64,000 bases of DNA, taken from contig NZ_FZTC01000020.1 of the NCBI RefSeq assembly GCF_900200035.1, positions 1 to 64,000 on the forward strand, in the 5' to 3' direction. This document shows positions 1 to 8,800 of this stretch, in pieces. A model generated the notes under the pieces. That model did not search any database. It worked only from the letters and a program-made list of their open reading frames with translations, and was not told the origin of the DNA. The stretch is from Klebsiella grimontii (GTDB lineage: Bacteria > Pseudomonadota > Gammaproteobacteria > Enterobacterales > Enterobacteriaceae). The position numbers and the translations under genes were made by a program. The first letter of the stretch is position 1. Each line of letters begins with the position of its first letter.

Positions 1-18
1 ATCCTTCCCCCACCACCA
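1..18 (+). tRNA. tyrT/tyrV: 3' end of tRNA-Tyr (partial)
   Basis: The first 18 bases match the 3' acceptor side of bacterial tyrosine tRNA, from the end of the T stem through the encoded CCA. The rest of the gene lies before the window. The position next to narI on the same side as in E. coli (tyrT-tyrV, tpr, narI) supports the call. The fragment is too short to tell which tandem copy it is. Confidence 0.75.
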
Positions 19-196
19 TCACTTGTATATCGTTTTAAATTCACACTTCGCTCAGCGCCCCGTATTCATCCCATGTGGGAAGGATGAGAAGCTTCGACTA
101 AGGTTCGATTCGAGCGAAGCGAGAAAGCGTTGCCGCAGGCAACGACCCGAAGGGCGAGGCGCAGCGCGACGAGTAATCCTTCCCCCACCACCATCA
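1..196 (+). repeat. tRNA-Tyr tail repeat (rtT-type)
   Basis: The 21 bases at 1-21 (tRNA 3' end plus TCA) recur exactly at 176-196, a spacing of 175 bases. This is the arrangement of the rtT repeats behind the E. coli tyrT operon, which are about 178 bases long and end in a copy of the tRNA 3' sequence. Between the copies is an arginine-rich reading frame (about 23-208, with runs such as [17 protein letters not shown]) like the protamine-like tpr frame described in E. coli. Whether it is translated cannot be told. The repeat probably gives rise to a processed RNA trailing the tRNA transcript. Confidence 0.7.
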
Positions 197-257
197 TTTC
201 TTCTGTAGCTTAATTATCCCTGAAAAATACATTGCCACCCGTTATGTCGTTGCCTTG

Positions 258-296
258 TCGTAGGCCGGGTAAGACTCTGCCGCCACCCGGCGACGC
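258..296. repeat. REP-like palindrome
   Basis: GCCGGGT at 264-270 and ACCCGGC at 285-291 form an imperfect stem flanked by GTAGG and CGACGC, the usual look of a Klebsiella repetitive extragenic palindrome. It lies just downstream of the Lrp-type gene stop (301) and could act as a 3' end stabiliser or weak terminator for it. Confidence 0.6.
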
Positions 297-300
297 ACGG

Positions 301-747
301 CTACATCGGCGGCAGCCGGCGCTTGACCGGCGAACTCTTCACGATAGAGGTATTGCACTGGGCATGCTCCGCCAGGCCATCGAGCAGCGTATCCAACTGC
401 TCTATCGACCGCACCACCAGCCTGATGACAAAGCAATCCTCGCCGGTCACTTTGTCGCTTTCAATGCACTCCGGCATCGCCTGAATGTACTTATCCACTT
501 TATGTAACAACCCAGGCAATGGGCGAACCCGCACCAGCGCCTGCAGCGTATAGCCTAACGCCGCAAGATTCACCCGCGCGCCGTAACCCTGAATCACCCC
601 GCGCTCCTCAAGCCTTTTCAGACGCTCCGCCGTGCTGGGCGAGGTCAGGCCAATATGACCGCTCAGCACCTTCAGCGAGACGCGCGCATCCTCCACCAGA
701 CAGGCTAAAATTTGTCGGTCGATATCATCAATAAGGTTATCCATCAT
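301..747 (-). CDS. Lrp/AsnC family transcriptional regulator
   Basis: A protein of about 148 residues with the Lrp/AsnC layout: an N-terminal winged helix-turn-helix (IDRQILACLVEDARVSLKVL, then a recognition segment with STAERLKRLEERGVI) and a C-terminal RAM/AsnC ligand-binding domain from about residue 60. Two adjacent ATG codons (747 and 744) follow AGGTG, and either may be the start; a GTG at 753 lacks a ribosome-binding site. It is transcribed divergently from the DMT exporter at 849, so it probably senses an amino acid or related metabolite and controls that exporter. The exact ligand is unknown. Confidence 0.85.
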   Translation of the reverse strand: MMDNLIDDIDRQILACLVEDARVSLKVLSGHIGLTSPSTAERLKRLEERGVIQGYGARVNLAALGYTLQALVRVRPLPGLLHKVDKYIQAMPECIESDKVTGEDCFVIRLVVRSIEQLDTLLDGLAEHAQCNTSIVKSSPVKRRLPPM

Positions 748-848
748 TTTCACCTAATTTTAAAAAGCCATTTACGTTTTCAACCTTATATCACCCCTGT
801 AAAAGCCGACAGCAATTTTCAACAATAGCGTCATTAATCAGGAGGTGG

Positions 849-1748
849 ATGATGCGTGATTTACATAAAGGCGTCTGGCAAATGAGCCTGGCGATGTTAA
901 TTTCCGGATCGATTGGCGCGTTTGTTTTACTTTCCGGCCTGCCGGTGACCGAAGTCGTATTCTGGCGCTGTCTTATCGGGGCTATTGCACTGTTTATTTT
1001 TATTCGGATGAGTCGAAAACCGTTTAGCCCACTCACCCGCATTACGCTGCTGCTGGCTATTCTCGGCGGCGTGGCCTTAGTGGTGAACTGGCTCCTGCTC
1101 TTCGCCGCCTATGAACGGATCTCTATTGGTCTTTCTACCGTGGTGTATAACACCCAGCCGTTTATGCTGGTATTGATGGGGATGCTTTTCGGTGAGCGCG
1201 TCAGCCTGGTGAAATGGGGGTGGCTGTTCCTCGCCTTTGGCGGCGTGGTCATTTTGCTCTCCACGGAGTTAACCGGCGCTCGTGGCGCCGACTGGCTCGC
1301 CGGTATCGGCCTCGCGCTGGGCGCGGCCTTCTTCTACGCGCTCACGGCAATAATTACCCGCAAGCTCAAATCCCTCGCGCCGCAGCATATCGCCTTTATT
1401 CAGGTGCTCACCGGCGTGGTAATGCTTTTACCGCTGGCGCATATGCCGTCGCTCACGCCTCCTTTCCCATGGGTGATGCTATTAACGCTGGGGATCGTGC
1501 ATACCGGCGTAATGTATCAACTGCTGTACAGCGCGATACAGAAGCTTCCCACCCCTATTATCGGCTCGCTGTCATTTATCTATCCCGTCGTGGCGATCGT
1601 TGTCGATAACCGGGTATTTGGCCATTCGCTAAACCTGATCCAGTTGTTCGGCGGCGCGCTGATCCTGTTGGCTGCGGCAGGCAACAATCTTGGCTGGGGC
1701 GAAAAAAAACCCCGCCAAGGCGGGGTTGGTATCAAAACAGCGAATTAG
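849..1748 (+). CDS. EamA/DMT-family transporter
   Basis: A 299-residue inner-membrane protein with about ten hydrophobic segments in two EamA repeats (roughly residues 10-140 and 150-280), typical of drug/metabolite transporter exporters. AGGAGG at 840-845 precedes ATG 849 and a second ATG at 852. It is divergent from the Lrp-type regulator, which suggests an amino-acid or metabolite exporter under that regulator, though the substrate cannot be read from sequence. Its 3' end is unusual: the last codons contain the narI terminator hairpin on the other strand, and its stop overlaps the narI stop by four bases. Confidence 0.85.
   Translation: MMRDLHKGVWQMSLAMLISGSIGAFVLLSGLPVTEVVFWRCLIGAIALFIFIRMSRKPFSPLTRITLLLAILGGVALVVNWLLLFAAYERISIGLSTVVYNTQPFMLVLMGMLFGERVSLVKWGWLFLAFGGVVILLSTELTGARGADWLAGIGLALGAAFFYALTAIITRKLKSLAPQHIAFIQVLTGVVMLLPLAHMPSLTPPFPWVMLLTLGIVHTGVMYQLLYSAIQKLPTPIIGSLSFIYPVVAIVVDNRVFGHSLNLIQLFGGALILLAAAGNNLGWGEKKPRQGGVGIKTAN
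1702..1725 (-). terminator. narGHJI terminator inside the DMT gene
   Basis: On the minus strand a GC stem (CCCCGCC at 1710-1716 paired with GGCGGGG at 1719-1725) is followed by eight T (1702-1709), a textbook intrinsic terminator 20 bases past the narI stop. It is wholly within the coding sequence of the convergent DMT transporter. Confidence 0.85.
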
Positions 1749-2422
1749 CGACGGGCGCGAACAATCTGGTATTTGCGCGTCAGGTACTCGACCGGCGCGC
1801 TCCAGATATGCACCAGACGGGAGAACGGGAACAGCACAAACAGCGTCATGCCCAGAACCAGGTGCACGCGGAAAATAAACGCCACGCCGTCCAGATGCTG
1901 TGAAGCGCCGCCGTGGAAGGTCACCACCGACTGCGCCCAGCCCACCAGCTTCATCATTTCGCTACCGTCCATATGCTGAGCGGAGAATGGAATAGTCAGC
2001 AGGCCCAGCGCGCACTGCACCATCAGCAGGGAGAGGATCAGAATATCCGCTCCGGTGGTGGTGGCGCGAACGCGCGGGCTCAGCAGACGACGCTTGAGCA
2101 GCAGCAGGCCGCCCACCAGCGTCATCACGCCGCAGGCGCCGCCCGCAATCATCGCCATCTTCTGCTTCACGTCGATCGGCAGGAAGGATTCGTACATCCA
2201 GTGCGGCGTCAGCATACCGAGAAAGTGGCCGGCAAAGATCCCGAGAATCCCGATATGAAACAGGTTCGAAGCCAGATTCATCCCTTTACGGTCCAGCATC
2301 TGGCTGGAGGCCGCGCGCCAGGTGTACTGCCCATAGTCGTAGCGCAGCCAGCTGCCGACGAGGAACACCGTCCCGGCGATGTACGGATAAATGTCAAAGA
2401 AGAACATATTCAGGAAGTGCAT
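1745..2422 (-). CDS. narI: respiratory nitrate reductase gamma subunit (cytochrome b)
   Basis: A 225-residue membrane anchor of nitrate reductase A, the same length as E. coli NarI. It takes electrons from quinol and passes them to NarH through two b haems. Five membrane segments are visible, and the haem-ligand histidines are at His56 and His66 ([14 protein letters not shown]) and in the C-terminal HGGASQH and RVHLVLG stretches. It is last in narGHJI and starts in a TAATG overlap with the narJ stop, indicating translational coupling. It ends four bases into the convergent DMT gene. Confidence 0.98.
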   Translation of the reverse strand: MHFLNMFFFDIYPYIAGTVFLVGSWLRYDYGQYTWRAASSQMLDRKGMNLASNLFHIGILGIFAGHFLGMLTPHWMYESFLPIDVKQKMAMIAGGACGVMTLVGGLLLLKRRLLSPRVRATTTGADILILSLLMVQCALGLLTIPFSAQHMDGSEMMKLVGWAQSVVTFHGGASQHLDGVAFIFRVHLVLGMTLFVLFPFSRLVHIWSAPVEYLTRKYQIVRARR

Positions 2423-3132
2423 TATTGCTGTCCTCCGTTAGAGATATTCAAATATTGCGGGGCAACGGCTCCGGCAAAACGACGCTGGTGAGCGGCGATC
2501 TCCGAATCATCGCAGCCCCGATCGGCAAAGAATTTCACCTGTTCTTCTTCCCAGACGGCGTCCAGCGCCTGCGGCGTATCGTCGCGGGCTTCATCGGCGA
2601 TTTTTTCCGCCACTTTCCGGCTATCGACCTGCGCGTTCGCCAGCTTGAGCAGCAGCTCAAACAGCGCCGCGTAGCCGCTTTCGCGTTGTTGTAAGCGAGC
2701 GCTAAGCAGGCCGAGTATCGGCGCGATATCCTGCAATCCGCCGCGCGCTTCCGCTTCCGGCAGCTGCGCCAGATACTCCAGATACAGCGGGAGATGATCC
2801 GGCAGTTCGCGGCTGTCCAGCTGCAGACCGTGGCGCTCGTACTGCGCCATCAGGTCTACCATCGCCTGGCCGCGATCGCGGGATTCGCCGTGCACGTGCT
2901 CAAACAGCAGCAGCGAGGTCGCACGGCCGCGATCGAACAGTTCGCTGTAGCGAGACTGCGCGTCCAGCACGTCCTGGGCGGTCAGGTCGCGCAGGAAAAC
3001 GCTCAGCTTATGGGCATCCTCCGGCGCCAGTTTTTCCGAAGCGGCGATAGCGTCAAACAGCTCCTGCTGATGCTGCCATAAGGCAGCGTCAGGGTACTCG
3101 AGAAGACGCGACACAATGACGAGTTCAATCAT
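2422..3132 (-). CDS. narJ: nitrate reductase molybdenum cofactor assembly chaperone
   Basis: A 236-residue cytoplasmic chaperone of the TorD/DmsD/NarJ family. It is needed for molybdenum cofactor and Fe-S insertion into NarG and for timing membrane attachment of NarGH; it is not part of the final enzyme. The conserved central segment ([17 protein letters not shown], about residues 75-91) is clear. The start overlaps the narH stop as ATGA and the stop overlaps the narI start by one base, so all four subunits are made from tightly coupled reading frames. The acidic C-terminal tail ends NISNGGQQ. Confidence 0.97.
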   Translation of the reverse strand: MIELVIVSRLLEYPDAALWQHQQELFDAIAASEKLAPEDAHKLSVFLRDLTAQDVLDAQSRYSELFDRGRATSLLLFEHVHGESRDRGQAMVDLMAQYERHGLQLDSRELPDHLPLYLEYLAQLPEAEARGGLQDIAPILGLLSARLQQRESGYAALFELLLKLANAQVDSRKVAEKIADEARDDTPQALDAVWEEEQVKFFADRGCDDSEIAAHQRRFAGAVAPQYLNISNGGQQ

Positions 3133-4664
3133 GGGTGCGGCTCCGTTTTGCTGGTGACGTCGATAGCATCGATACGGCGGCTGTTGAACAGATTGAACTG
3201 GCTGTCAGAACCGTGGCAGCCGTCGCCGAAGGTAAAACCGCAACCGCTTTTCTCCGGGAAGGCGTCGCGGGCCTGCTCGCGGTGGCTGCTCGGCACCACG
3301 AAACGGTCTTCGTAGTTGGCGATCGCCAGATAGCGATACATCTCCTGCGCCTGGGCTTCAGTCAGTCCAACCTCTTCCAGCGCCCGGGTATCCACGACGC
3401 CGTCCACCGTTTCCGCGCGCTTGAAGTGACGCATCGCCAGCATGCGCTTCAGCGCCAGCAGCACCGGCTGGGTATCGCCCGCGGTCAGCAGGTTGGCCAG
3501 ATACTGAACCGGAATACGCAGACTTTCTACGTCCGGCAGAATGCCGTTGCTGCCCAGTTCACCCGCATCGGCGGCTGACTGAATCGGCGACAGAGGCGGC
3601 ACGTACCAGACCATCGGCAGCGTGCGATATTCCGGATGCAGCGGCAGCGCCAGCCTCCAGTCCATCGCCATTTTGTAAACCGGCGACTGCTGGGCGGCCT
3701 CGATAACGCCCTGCGGCACGCCGTCTTTCAGCGCCTGCTCAATCACTTTCGGGTCGTTCGGGTTGAGGAACACGTCCAGCTGACGCTGATACAGGTCTTT
3801 CTCATTCTCCGCGCTGGCGGCATTTTCAATGGCGTCCGCGTCATACAGCAGCACGCCGAGGTAGCGAATACGCCCCACGCAGGTTTCCGAGCAGACGGTC
3901 GGCATCCCGGATTCGATACGCGGGTAGCAGAAGATGCACTTCTCGGATTTGCCGCTCTTCCAGTTGAAGTAGATTTTCTTGTACGGACAGCCGGTGATGC
4001 ACATACGCCAGCCGCGGCACTTGTCCTGGTCGATCAGCACGATGCCGTCTTCTTCACGTTTATAGATGGCGCCGCTCGGGCAGGTCGCGACGCACGCCGG
4101 GTTCAGGCAGTGCTCGCACAGGCGCGGCAGATACATCATAAAGGTGTTTTCGAACTGACCGTACATCGCCTTCTGCATGTTCTCGAAGTTCTGGTCTTTG
4201 GCGCGTTTCTCGAACTCGCCGCCCAGAATCTCTTCCCAGTTCGGGCCGCTGGTGATTTTATCCATCCGCTGGCCGGTGATCAGCGAGCGCGGACGGGCGA
4301 TCGGCTGATGTTTGCCCTCCGGCGCGTTGTGCAGGTTCTGGTAGTCGTAGTCAAACGGCTCGTAGTAATCGTCGATGCCCGGCAGATGCGGGTTAGCAAA
4401 GATTTTACCTAGCAGCATCGCGCGGTTGCCCATGCGCGGCTGCAGCTTGCCGTTGATCTTACGGATCCAGCCGCCCTTCCACTTTTCCTGATTCTCCCAG
4501 TCGTTCGGGAAACCGACGCCCGGTTTACTTTCAACGTTGTTAAACCACGCGTACTCCATCCCCTCGCGGCTGGTCCAGACGTTTTTACAGGTGACCGAGC
4601 AGGTATGACAGCCGATGCACTTATCGAGATTCAGCACCATGCCGACTTGTGAACGAATTTTCAT
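3129..4664 (-). CDS. narH: respiratory nitrate reductase beta subunit (Fe-S)
   Basis: A 511-residue electron-transfer subunit linking NarI haems to NarG. The N-terminal cluster motif has Cys16, Cys19, Cys22 and Cys26 (KCIGCHTCSVTC). Further cysteine groups appear as CEHCLNPACVATCP, CRGWRMCITGCP and CIFCYPR near residues 180-250. The Trp in CRGWRMC replaces a cysteine, as expected for the [3Fe-4S] centre of this family. It is nearly identical over long stretches to E. coli NarH, with ATGA overlaps on both sides. Confidence 0.98.
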   Translation of the reverse strand: MKIRSQVGMVLNLDKCIGCHTCSVTCKNVWTSREGMEYAWFNNVESKPGVGFPNDWENQEKWKGGWIRKINGKLQPRMGNRAMLLGKIFANPHLPGIDDYYEPFDYDYQNLHNAPEGKHQPIARPRSLITGQRMDKITSGPNWEEILGGEFEKRAKDQNFENMQKAMYGQFENTFMMYLPRLCEHCLNPACVATCPSGAIYKREEDGIVLIDQDKCRGWRMCITGCPYKKIYFNWKSGKSEKCIFCYPRIESGMPTVCSETCVGRIRYLGVLLYDADAIENAASAENEKDLYQRQLDVFLNPNDPKVIEQALKDGVPQGVIEAAQQSPVYKMAMDWRLALPLHPEYRTLPMVWYVPPLSPIQSAADAGELGSNGILPDVESLRIPVQYLANLLTAGDTQPVLLALKRMLAMRHFKRAETVDGVVDTRALEEVGLTEAQAQEMYRYLAIANYEDRFVVPSSHREQARDAFPEKSGCGFTFGDGCHGSDSQFNLFNSRRIDAIDVTSKTEPHP

Positions 4665-7600
4665 TTTACGCTCTCCTGTACCTGGTCGTTACCTTCGCCA
4701 TCTAACCAGTTAATATTCTTCATCTTACGTACCACCACGAACTCATCGCGGTTAGACCCTACCGTGCCGTAGTAGTTAAAGCCGTAGGCCAACTGGGCAT
4801 AGCCGCCGATCATATGGGTCGGCTTCGGCGTAATACGGGTCACGGAGTTATGAATCCCGCCGCGCTGCTCGGTTACCTCTGAACCCGGCAGGTTTACGAT
4901 ACGTTCCTGGGCGTGATACATCATGGTCATCCCGGCCGGCACGCGCTGGCTGACCACCGCGCGGGCGGTCAGCGCGCCGTTGCTGTTGAACACTTCAATC
5001 CAGTCGTTATCCTCAATCCCCAGATCTTTGGCATCCGCCTCGCTCATCCACACAATCGGGCCGCCGCGGGACAGCGTCAGCATCAGCAGGTTGTCGCTGT
5101 AGGTGGAGTGGATCCCCCACTTCTGGTGCGGCGTCAGGAAGTTCAGCGCTTTTTCCGGGTTGCCGTTGGATTTCTTACCCATCACCGCTTTCACCGAACG
5201 GGTGTCGATTGGCGGACGATAGACCAGCAGGCTTTCGCCGAAGTCGCGCATCCACTGGTGATCCTGATACAGCTGCTGGCGGCCGGAAAGCGTGCGCCAC
5301 GGGATCAGCTCATGAACGTTGGTGTAGCCGGCGTTATAGGAAACGTGCTCATCTTCAAGCCCTGACCAGGTCGGGCTGGAGATAATTTTGCGCGGCTGGG
5401 CCTGAATATCGCGGAAGCGAATTTTCTCTTCCTCTTTATTCTTCGCCAGATGCGTATGGTCGCGACCGGTAAACTCGCTGAGCGCCGCCCAGGCTTTCAC
5501 CGCCACGTGACCGTTGGTTTCCGGCGCCAGGGTCAGCACCATCTCCGCCGCGTCAATTGCGGTATTAAGCATCGGCTGACCTTTGGCCGGACCGTCCGCT
5601 TTGGTGTAGTTGAGCTTACGCAGCAGATCCATCTCGCTCTGGGTATTCCAGGCGATACCTTTACCGCCGTTGCCGATTTTCTCCATCAGCGGGCCGATAG
5701 AGGTGAAGCGTTCGTATGTCGCCGGATAATCGCGTTCGACGGTCAGAATATGCGGCGCGGTTTTCCCCGGAATCAGCTCGCATTCGCCCTTTTTCCAGTC
5801 CTTAACGTCCAGCGGCTGCGCCAGTTCGGCGGCGGAGTCGTGCTGGATGGGCAGCGTCACTACGTCGGTCTCTTTGCCCAGGTGTCCTACGCAGACTTCA
5901 GAGAATTTCTTCGCGATGTCCTTGTAGATATCCCAATCGCTTTTCGATTCCCAGGCCGGATCGACGGCGGCAGACAGCGGATGAATAAACGGATGCATAT
6001 CCGAGGTATTCATGTCGTCTTTTTCATACCAGGTGGCGGTCGGCAGCACGATGTCAGAGTAGAGGCAGGTGCTCGACAAACGGAAGTCCAGCGTCACCAC
6101 CAGATCCAGCTTGCCGTCGAGACCGTTGTCTTTCCACTCCACCTCTTCCGGCTTCACGCCGCCCTGCTTGCCAAGATCTTTGCCCTGAATACCGTTTTCC
6201 GTACCCAGCAGATACTTCAGCATGTACTCGTGGCCCTTACCGGAAGAGCCCAGCAGGTTGGAACGCCAGATGAACAGGTTGCGCGGATGGTTCTTACCGT
6301 TTTCCGGCTGCTCAGCGGCAAAGCGAATGGAGCCCTCTTTCAGGGATTTGACGGTGTAGTCGACCGGCGTCATGCCCGCTTTTTTCGCCTCTTGCGCAAT
6401 GCGCAGCGGGTTGGTGCCCAGCTGCGGCGCCGACGGCAGCCAGCCCATACGTTCAGCGCGCACGTTGAAGTCAATCAGGTGGCCGCTGTAGCGGGATTTA
6501 TCCGCTAACGGCGACAGCAGCTCCTGCGCGGTGACGGTTTCATAGCGCCACTGGCTGGAGTGGTTATAAAAGTACGACGTGCTGTTCATATGACGCGCCG
6601 GACGCTGCCAGTCGAGGGCAAACGCCAGCGGCTGCCAGCCGGTCTGCGGACGCAGTTTTTCCTGGCCCACGTAGTGCGCCCAGCCGCCGCCGCTCTGCCC
6701 GACGCAGCCGCAGAAGATCAGCATATTGATAAGGCCGCGATAGTTCATATCGAGGTGGAACCAGTGGTTCAGACCGGCGCCGACGATGATCATCGAACGG
6801 CCGTGGGTCTTATCGGCGTTATCGGCGAACTCGCGCGCGGTACGGATAATATGCGCCCGGGAAACGCCGGTGATTTTCTCCGCCCATGCCGGGGTATACG
6901 CTTTCACGTCATCATAGCCGCTGGCGCAGTTTTCATCGCCCAGACCGCGATCCAGACCGTAGTTGGCCATGGTCAGATCGTACACGGTGGCGACCAGCAC
7001 GCTAGAGCCGTCGGCTTTCTGCAGGCGTTTGACCGGCAGTTTGTGCAGCAGCACGTTTTCCAGTTCGACTTTATTAAAGTGCTCGGTACCTTCGCCGCCA
7101 AAATAGGGGAAGCCGACGTTGGCGATATCGTCATGGCTACCCAGCAGGCTCAGGCGCAGTTCGACATCTTCGCCGGTTTTACCGTCGCGCTGTTCAAGGT
7201 TCCATTTGCCTTTATCGCCCCAGCGGAAGCCGATAGAACCGTTCGGTACGGTGATTTCGCCCTTCTCATCAAAAGCGACGGTTTTCCATTCCGGATTCTT
7301 TTCCTGACCTAGCGCATCGACCAGATCCGCCGCGCGCAGCATACGGCCCGCCGCGTAATAGCCATCGCGCTCTTCGAGCATCACCAGCATCGGCATGTCG
7401 GTGTAGCGACGCACGTAATCGGTGAAATACTGGCTCGGTTTATCGAGATGGAACTCGCGCAGCATCACGTGGCCCATCGCCAGCGCCATCGCCGCATCCG
7501 TACCCTGCTTCGGCGCCAGCCACAGATCGCAAAGCTTGGCGATTTCGGCGTAGTCAGGGGTGATAGCAACGGTTTTGGTGCCCTTATAGCGCACTTCGGT

Positions 7601-8404
7601 AAAGAAGTGGGCATCCGGGGTACGGGTCTGCGGAACGTTGGAACCCCAGGCGATGATGTAGCTGGAGTTATACCAGTCGGCCGATTCCGGCACGTCGGTT
7701 TGCTCGCCCCAGGTCTGCGGAGAGGCAGGCGGCAGGTCGCAGTACCAGTCGTAGAAGCTCAGGCAGGTGCCGCCGATCAGCGACAGATAGCGCGCGCCGG
7801 AGGCATAGGAGACCATCGACATCGCCGGGATGGGCGAGAAGCCCGCCACGCGGTCCGGGCCGTAGGTTTTGACGGTATAGACGTTAGAGGCGGCAATCAA
7901 CTCGTTCACCTCTTGCCAGGATGAACGCACGAAACCGCCGCGACCACGCGCTTGCTTGAAGCTTTTCGCTTTATCAGCGTCTTCAATAATCGAGGCCCAT
8001 GCGTCAACCGGATCGCTGTGCTGCGCCTTCGCTTCACGCCACATCTTCATCAGGCGTTTGCGCATCAGCGGATACTTCAGGCGGTTGGCGCTGTAGAGGT
8101 ACCAAGAGTAGCTGGCGCCGCGCGGGCAGCCGCGCGGCTCGTGGTTTGGCATATCCGGACGGGTGCGCGGATAGTCAGTCTGCTGGGTTTCCCAGGTGAC
8201 GAGACCATTTTTGACATAAATCTTCCAGCTGCACGAGCCGGTGCAGTTGACGCCGTGGGTGGAGCGCACAACTTTATCGTGCTGCCAACGTTGACGGTAT
8301 CCATCCTCCCAGTCCCGGTTGGTTTTTAGAAGCTGGCCGTGCCCATCGGCAAAGGTTTCACCCTTCTGTTTGAAGTAGCGAAACCGGTCCAGGAATTTAC
8401 TCAT
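4661..8404 (-). CDS. narG: respiratory nitrate reductase alpha subunit (molybdenum)
   Basis: A 1247-residue catalytic subunit carrying Mo-bisMGD, which reduces nitrate to nitrite on the cytoplasmic face of the membrane; the length equals E. coli NarG. The FS0 cluster ligands His50, Cys54 and Cys58 are visible (HGVNCTGSC), with the fourth cysteine in PRGCPRG. The Mo-ligand aspartate lies in the YDWYCDLPP segment near residue 222. There is no twin-arginine signal, fitting a cytoplasm-facing enzyme. The start has GGAGAAACCCG upstream. It is first in the narGHJI operon, and an FNR box and NarL dyad lie upstream. Confidence 0.99.
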   Translation of the reverse strand: MSKFLDRFRYFKQKGETFADGHGQLLKTNRDWEDGYRQRWQHDKVVRSTHGVNCTGSCSWKIYVKNGLVTWETQQTDYPRTRPDMPNHEPRGCPRGASYSWYLYSANRLKYPLMRKRLMKMWREAKAQHSDPVDAWASIIEDADKAKSFKQARGRGGFVRSSWQEVNELIAASNVYTVKTYGPDRVAGFSPIPAMSMVSYASGARYLSLIGGTCLSFYDWYCDLPPASPQTWGEQTDVPESADWYNSSYIIAWGSNVPQTRTPDAHFFTEVRYKGTKTVAITPDYAEIAKLCDLWLAPKQGTDAAMALAMGHVMLREFHLDKPSQYFTDYVRRYTDMPMLVMLEERDGYYAAGRMLRAADLVDALGQEKNPEWKTVAFDEKGEITVPNGSIGFRWGDKGKWNLEQRDGKTGEDVELRLSLLGSHDDIANVGFPYFGGEGTEHFNKVELENVLLHKLPVKRLQKADGSSVLVATVYDLTMANYGLDRGLGDENCASGYDDVKAYTPAWAEKITGVSRAHIIRTAREFADNADKTHGRSMIIVGAGLNHWFHLDMNYRGLINMLIFCGCVGQSGGGWAHYVGQEKLRPQTGWQPLAFALDWQRPARHMNSTSYFYNHSSQWRYETVTAQELLSPLADKSRYSGHLIDFNVRAERMGWLPSAPQLGTNPLRIAQEAKKAGMTPVDYTVKSLKEGSIRFAAEQPENGKNHPRNLFIWRSNLLGSSGKGHEYMLKYLLGTENGIQGKDLGKQGGVKPEEVEWKDNGLDGKLDLVVTLDFRLSSTCLYSDIVLPTATWYEKDDMNTSDMHPFIHPLSAAVDPAWESKSDWDIYKDIAKKFSEVCVGHLGKETDVVTLPIQHDSAAELAQPLDVKDWKKGECELIPGKTAPHILTVERDYPATYERFTSIGPLMEKIGNGGKGIAWNTQSEMDLLRKLNYTKADGPAKGQPMLNTAIDAAEMVLTLAPETNGHVAVKAWAALSEFTGRDHTHLAKNKEEEKIRFRDIQAQPRKIISSPTWSGLEDEHVSYNAGYTNVHELIPWRTLSGRQQLYQDHQWMRDFGESLLVYRPPIDTRSVKAVMGKKSNGNPEKALNFLTPHQKWGIHSTYSDNLLMLTLSRGGPIVWMSEADAKDLGIEDNDWIEVFNSNGALTARAVVSQRVPAGMTMMYHAQERIVNLPGSEVTEQRGGIHNSVTRITPKPTHMIGGYAQLAYGFNYYGTVGSNRDEFVVVRKMKNINWLDGEGNDQVQESVK

Positions 8405-8495
8405 CGGGTTTCTCCTGTGTGGAGCCTGACGGCTCTCTGATAAATCGACATTGCTGGATTTGCAGCGAAGGTAACGCTATGAAAGAGGGCGAGAA

Positions 8496-8509
8496 TTGAT
8501 AACGATCAA
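8496..8509 (-). promoter_or_regulatory. FNR box of the narG promoter
   Basis: TTGATAACGATCAA is a perfect FNR dyad (TTGAT-N4-ATCAA) centred about 98 bases upstream of the narG start, where E. coli has its FNR site at -41.5. It indicates anaerobic activation of narGHJI. Confidence 0.9.
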
Positions 8510-8546
8510 GAGCATAGGGCTTATAAAAGCGAGGTAAAACGCGAAT

Positions 8547-8562
8547 TACCACCAAAGTAGTA
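8547..8562. promoter_or_regulatory. NarL-type 7-2-7 dyad upstream of narG
   Basis: TACCACC-AA-AGTAGTA is an inverted pair of NarL-like heptamers with a two-base spacer. Its centre is 52 bases upstream of the FNR box centre, close to the E. coli site near -89. A further heptamer, TACCCCT on the minus strand, lies at 8653-8659. Together they fit nitrate activation by NarL. Confidence 0.65.
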
Positions 8563-8663
8563 TTTATTTCTATTTATTATTTTATTGATAATTAAAGATA
8601 TTTAATGAAAAAGCCTGCAGAAACCCGGGGTTTGTTATTCCCCACGGTATTAAGGGGTAGGCG

Positions 8664-8696
8664 CGCCTGAAGTCATTTTTTTTGTGACTTCAGGCG
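8664..8696. repeat. perfect 12-bp stem with T-rich loop
   Basis: CGCCTGAAGTCA at 8664-8675 pairs perfectly with TGACTTCAGGCG at 8685-8696 around a nine-base loop of eight T and one G. It lies between narG and the narK terminator with no gene adjacent. The following T run is short (GGCTTTTAAT), so it could be a weak terminator or a relic. The remainder of 8405-8800 holds the narG regulatory sites and the narK terminator; no gene was seen there. Confidence 0.5.
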
Positions 8697-8749
8697 GCTT
8701 TTAATATCCCCCAAAACCACTAGTATGTTGTAACTAAGTAATAACCAAT

Positions 8750-8779
8750 AAAAAGGGCGCAAATATCGTTGCGCCCTTT
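8750..8779 (-). terminator. narK terminator
   Basis: On the minus strand AAAGGGCGC and GCGCCCTTT (8752-8760 and 8771-8779) form a nine-pair stem with a ten-base loop followed by TTTTT. It starts 22 bases after the narK stop. Confidence 0.85.
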
Positions 8780-8800
8780 GCAGAAATTCAAAAAGAAATA

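Noticed and set aside
5450-6508. Long antisense frame (352 codons) opposite narG
   Set aside because: A typical shadow in GC-rich DNA, with no family pattern, no ribosome-binding site and a well-supported gene on the other strand. The same holds for long frames opposite nasB (17430-18722) and ygfK (52762-53988).
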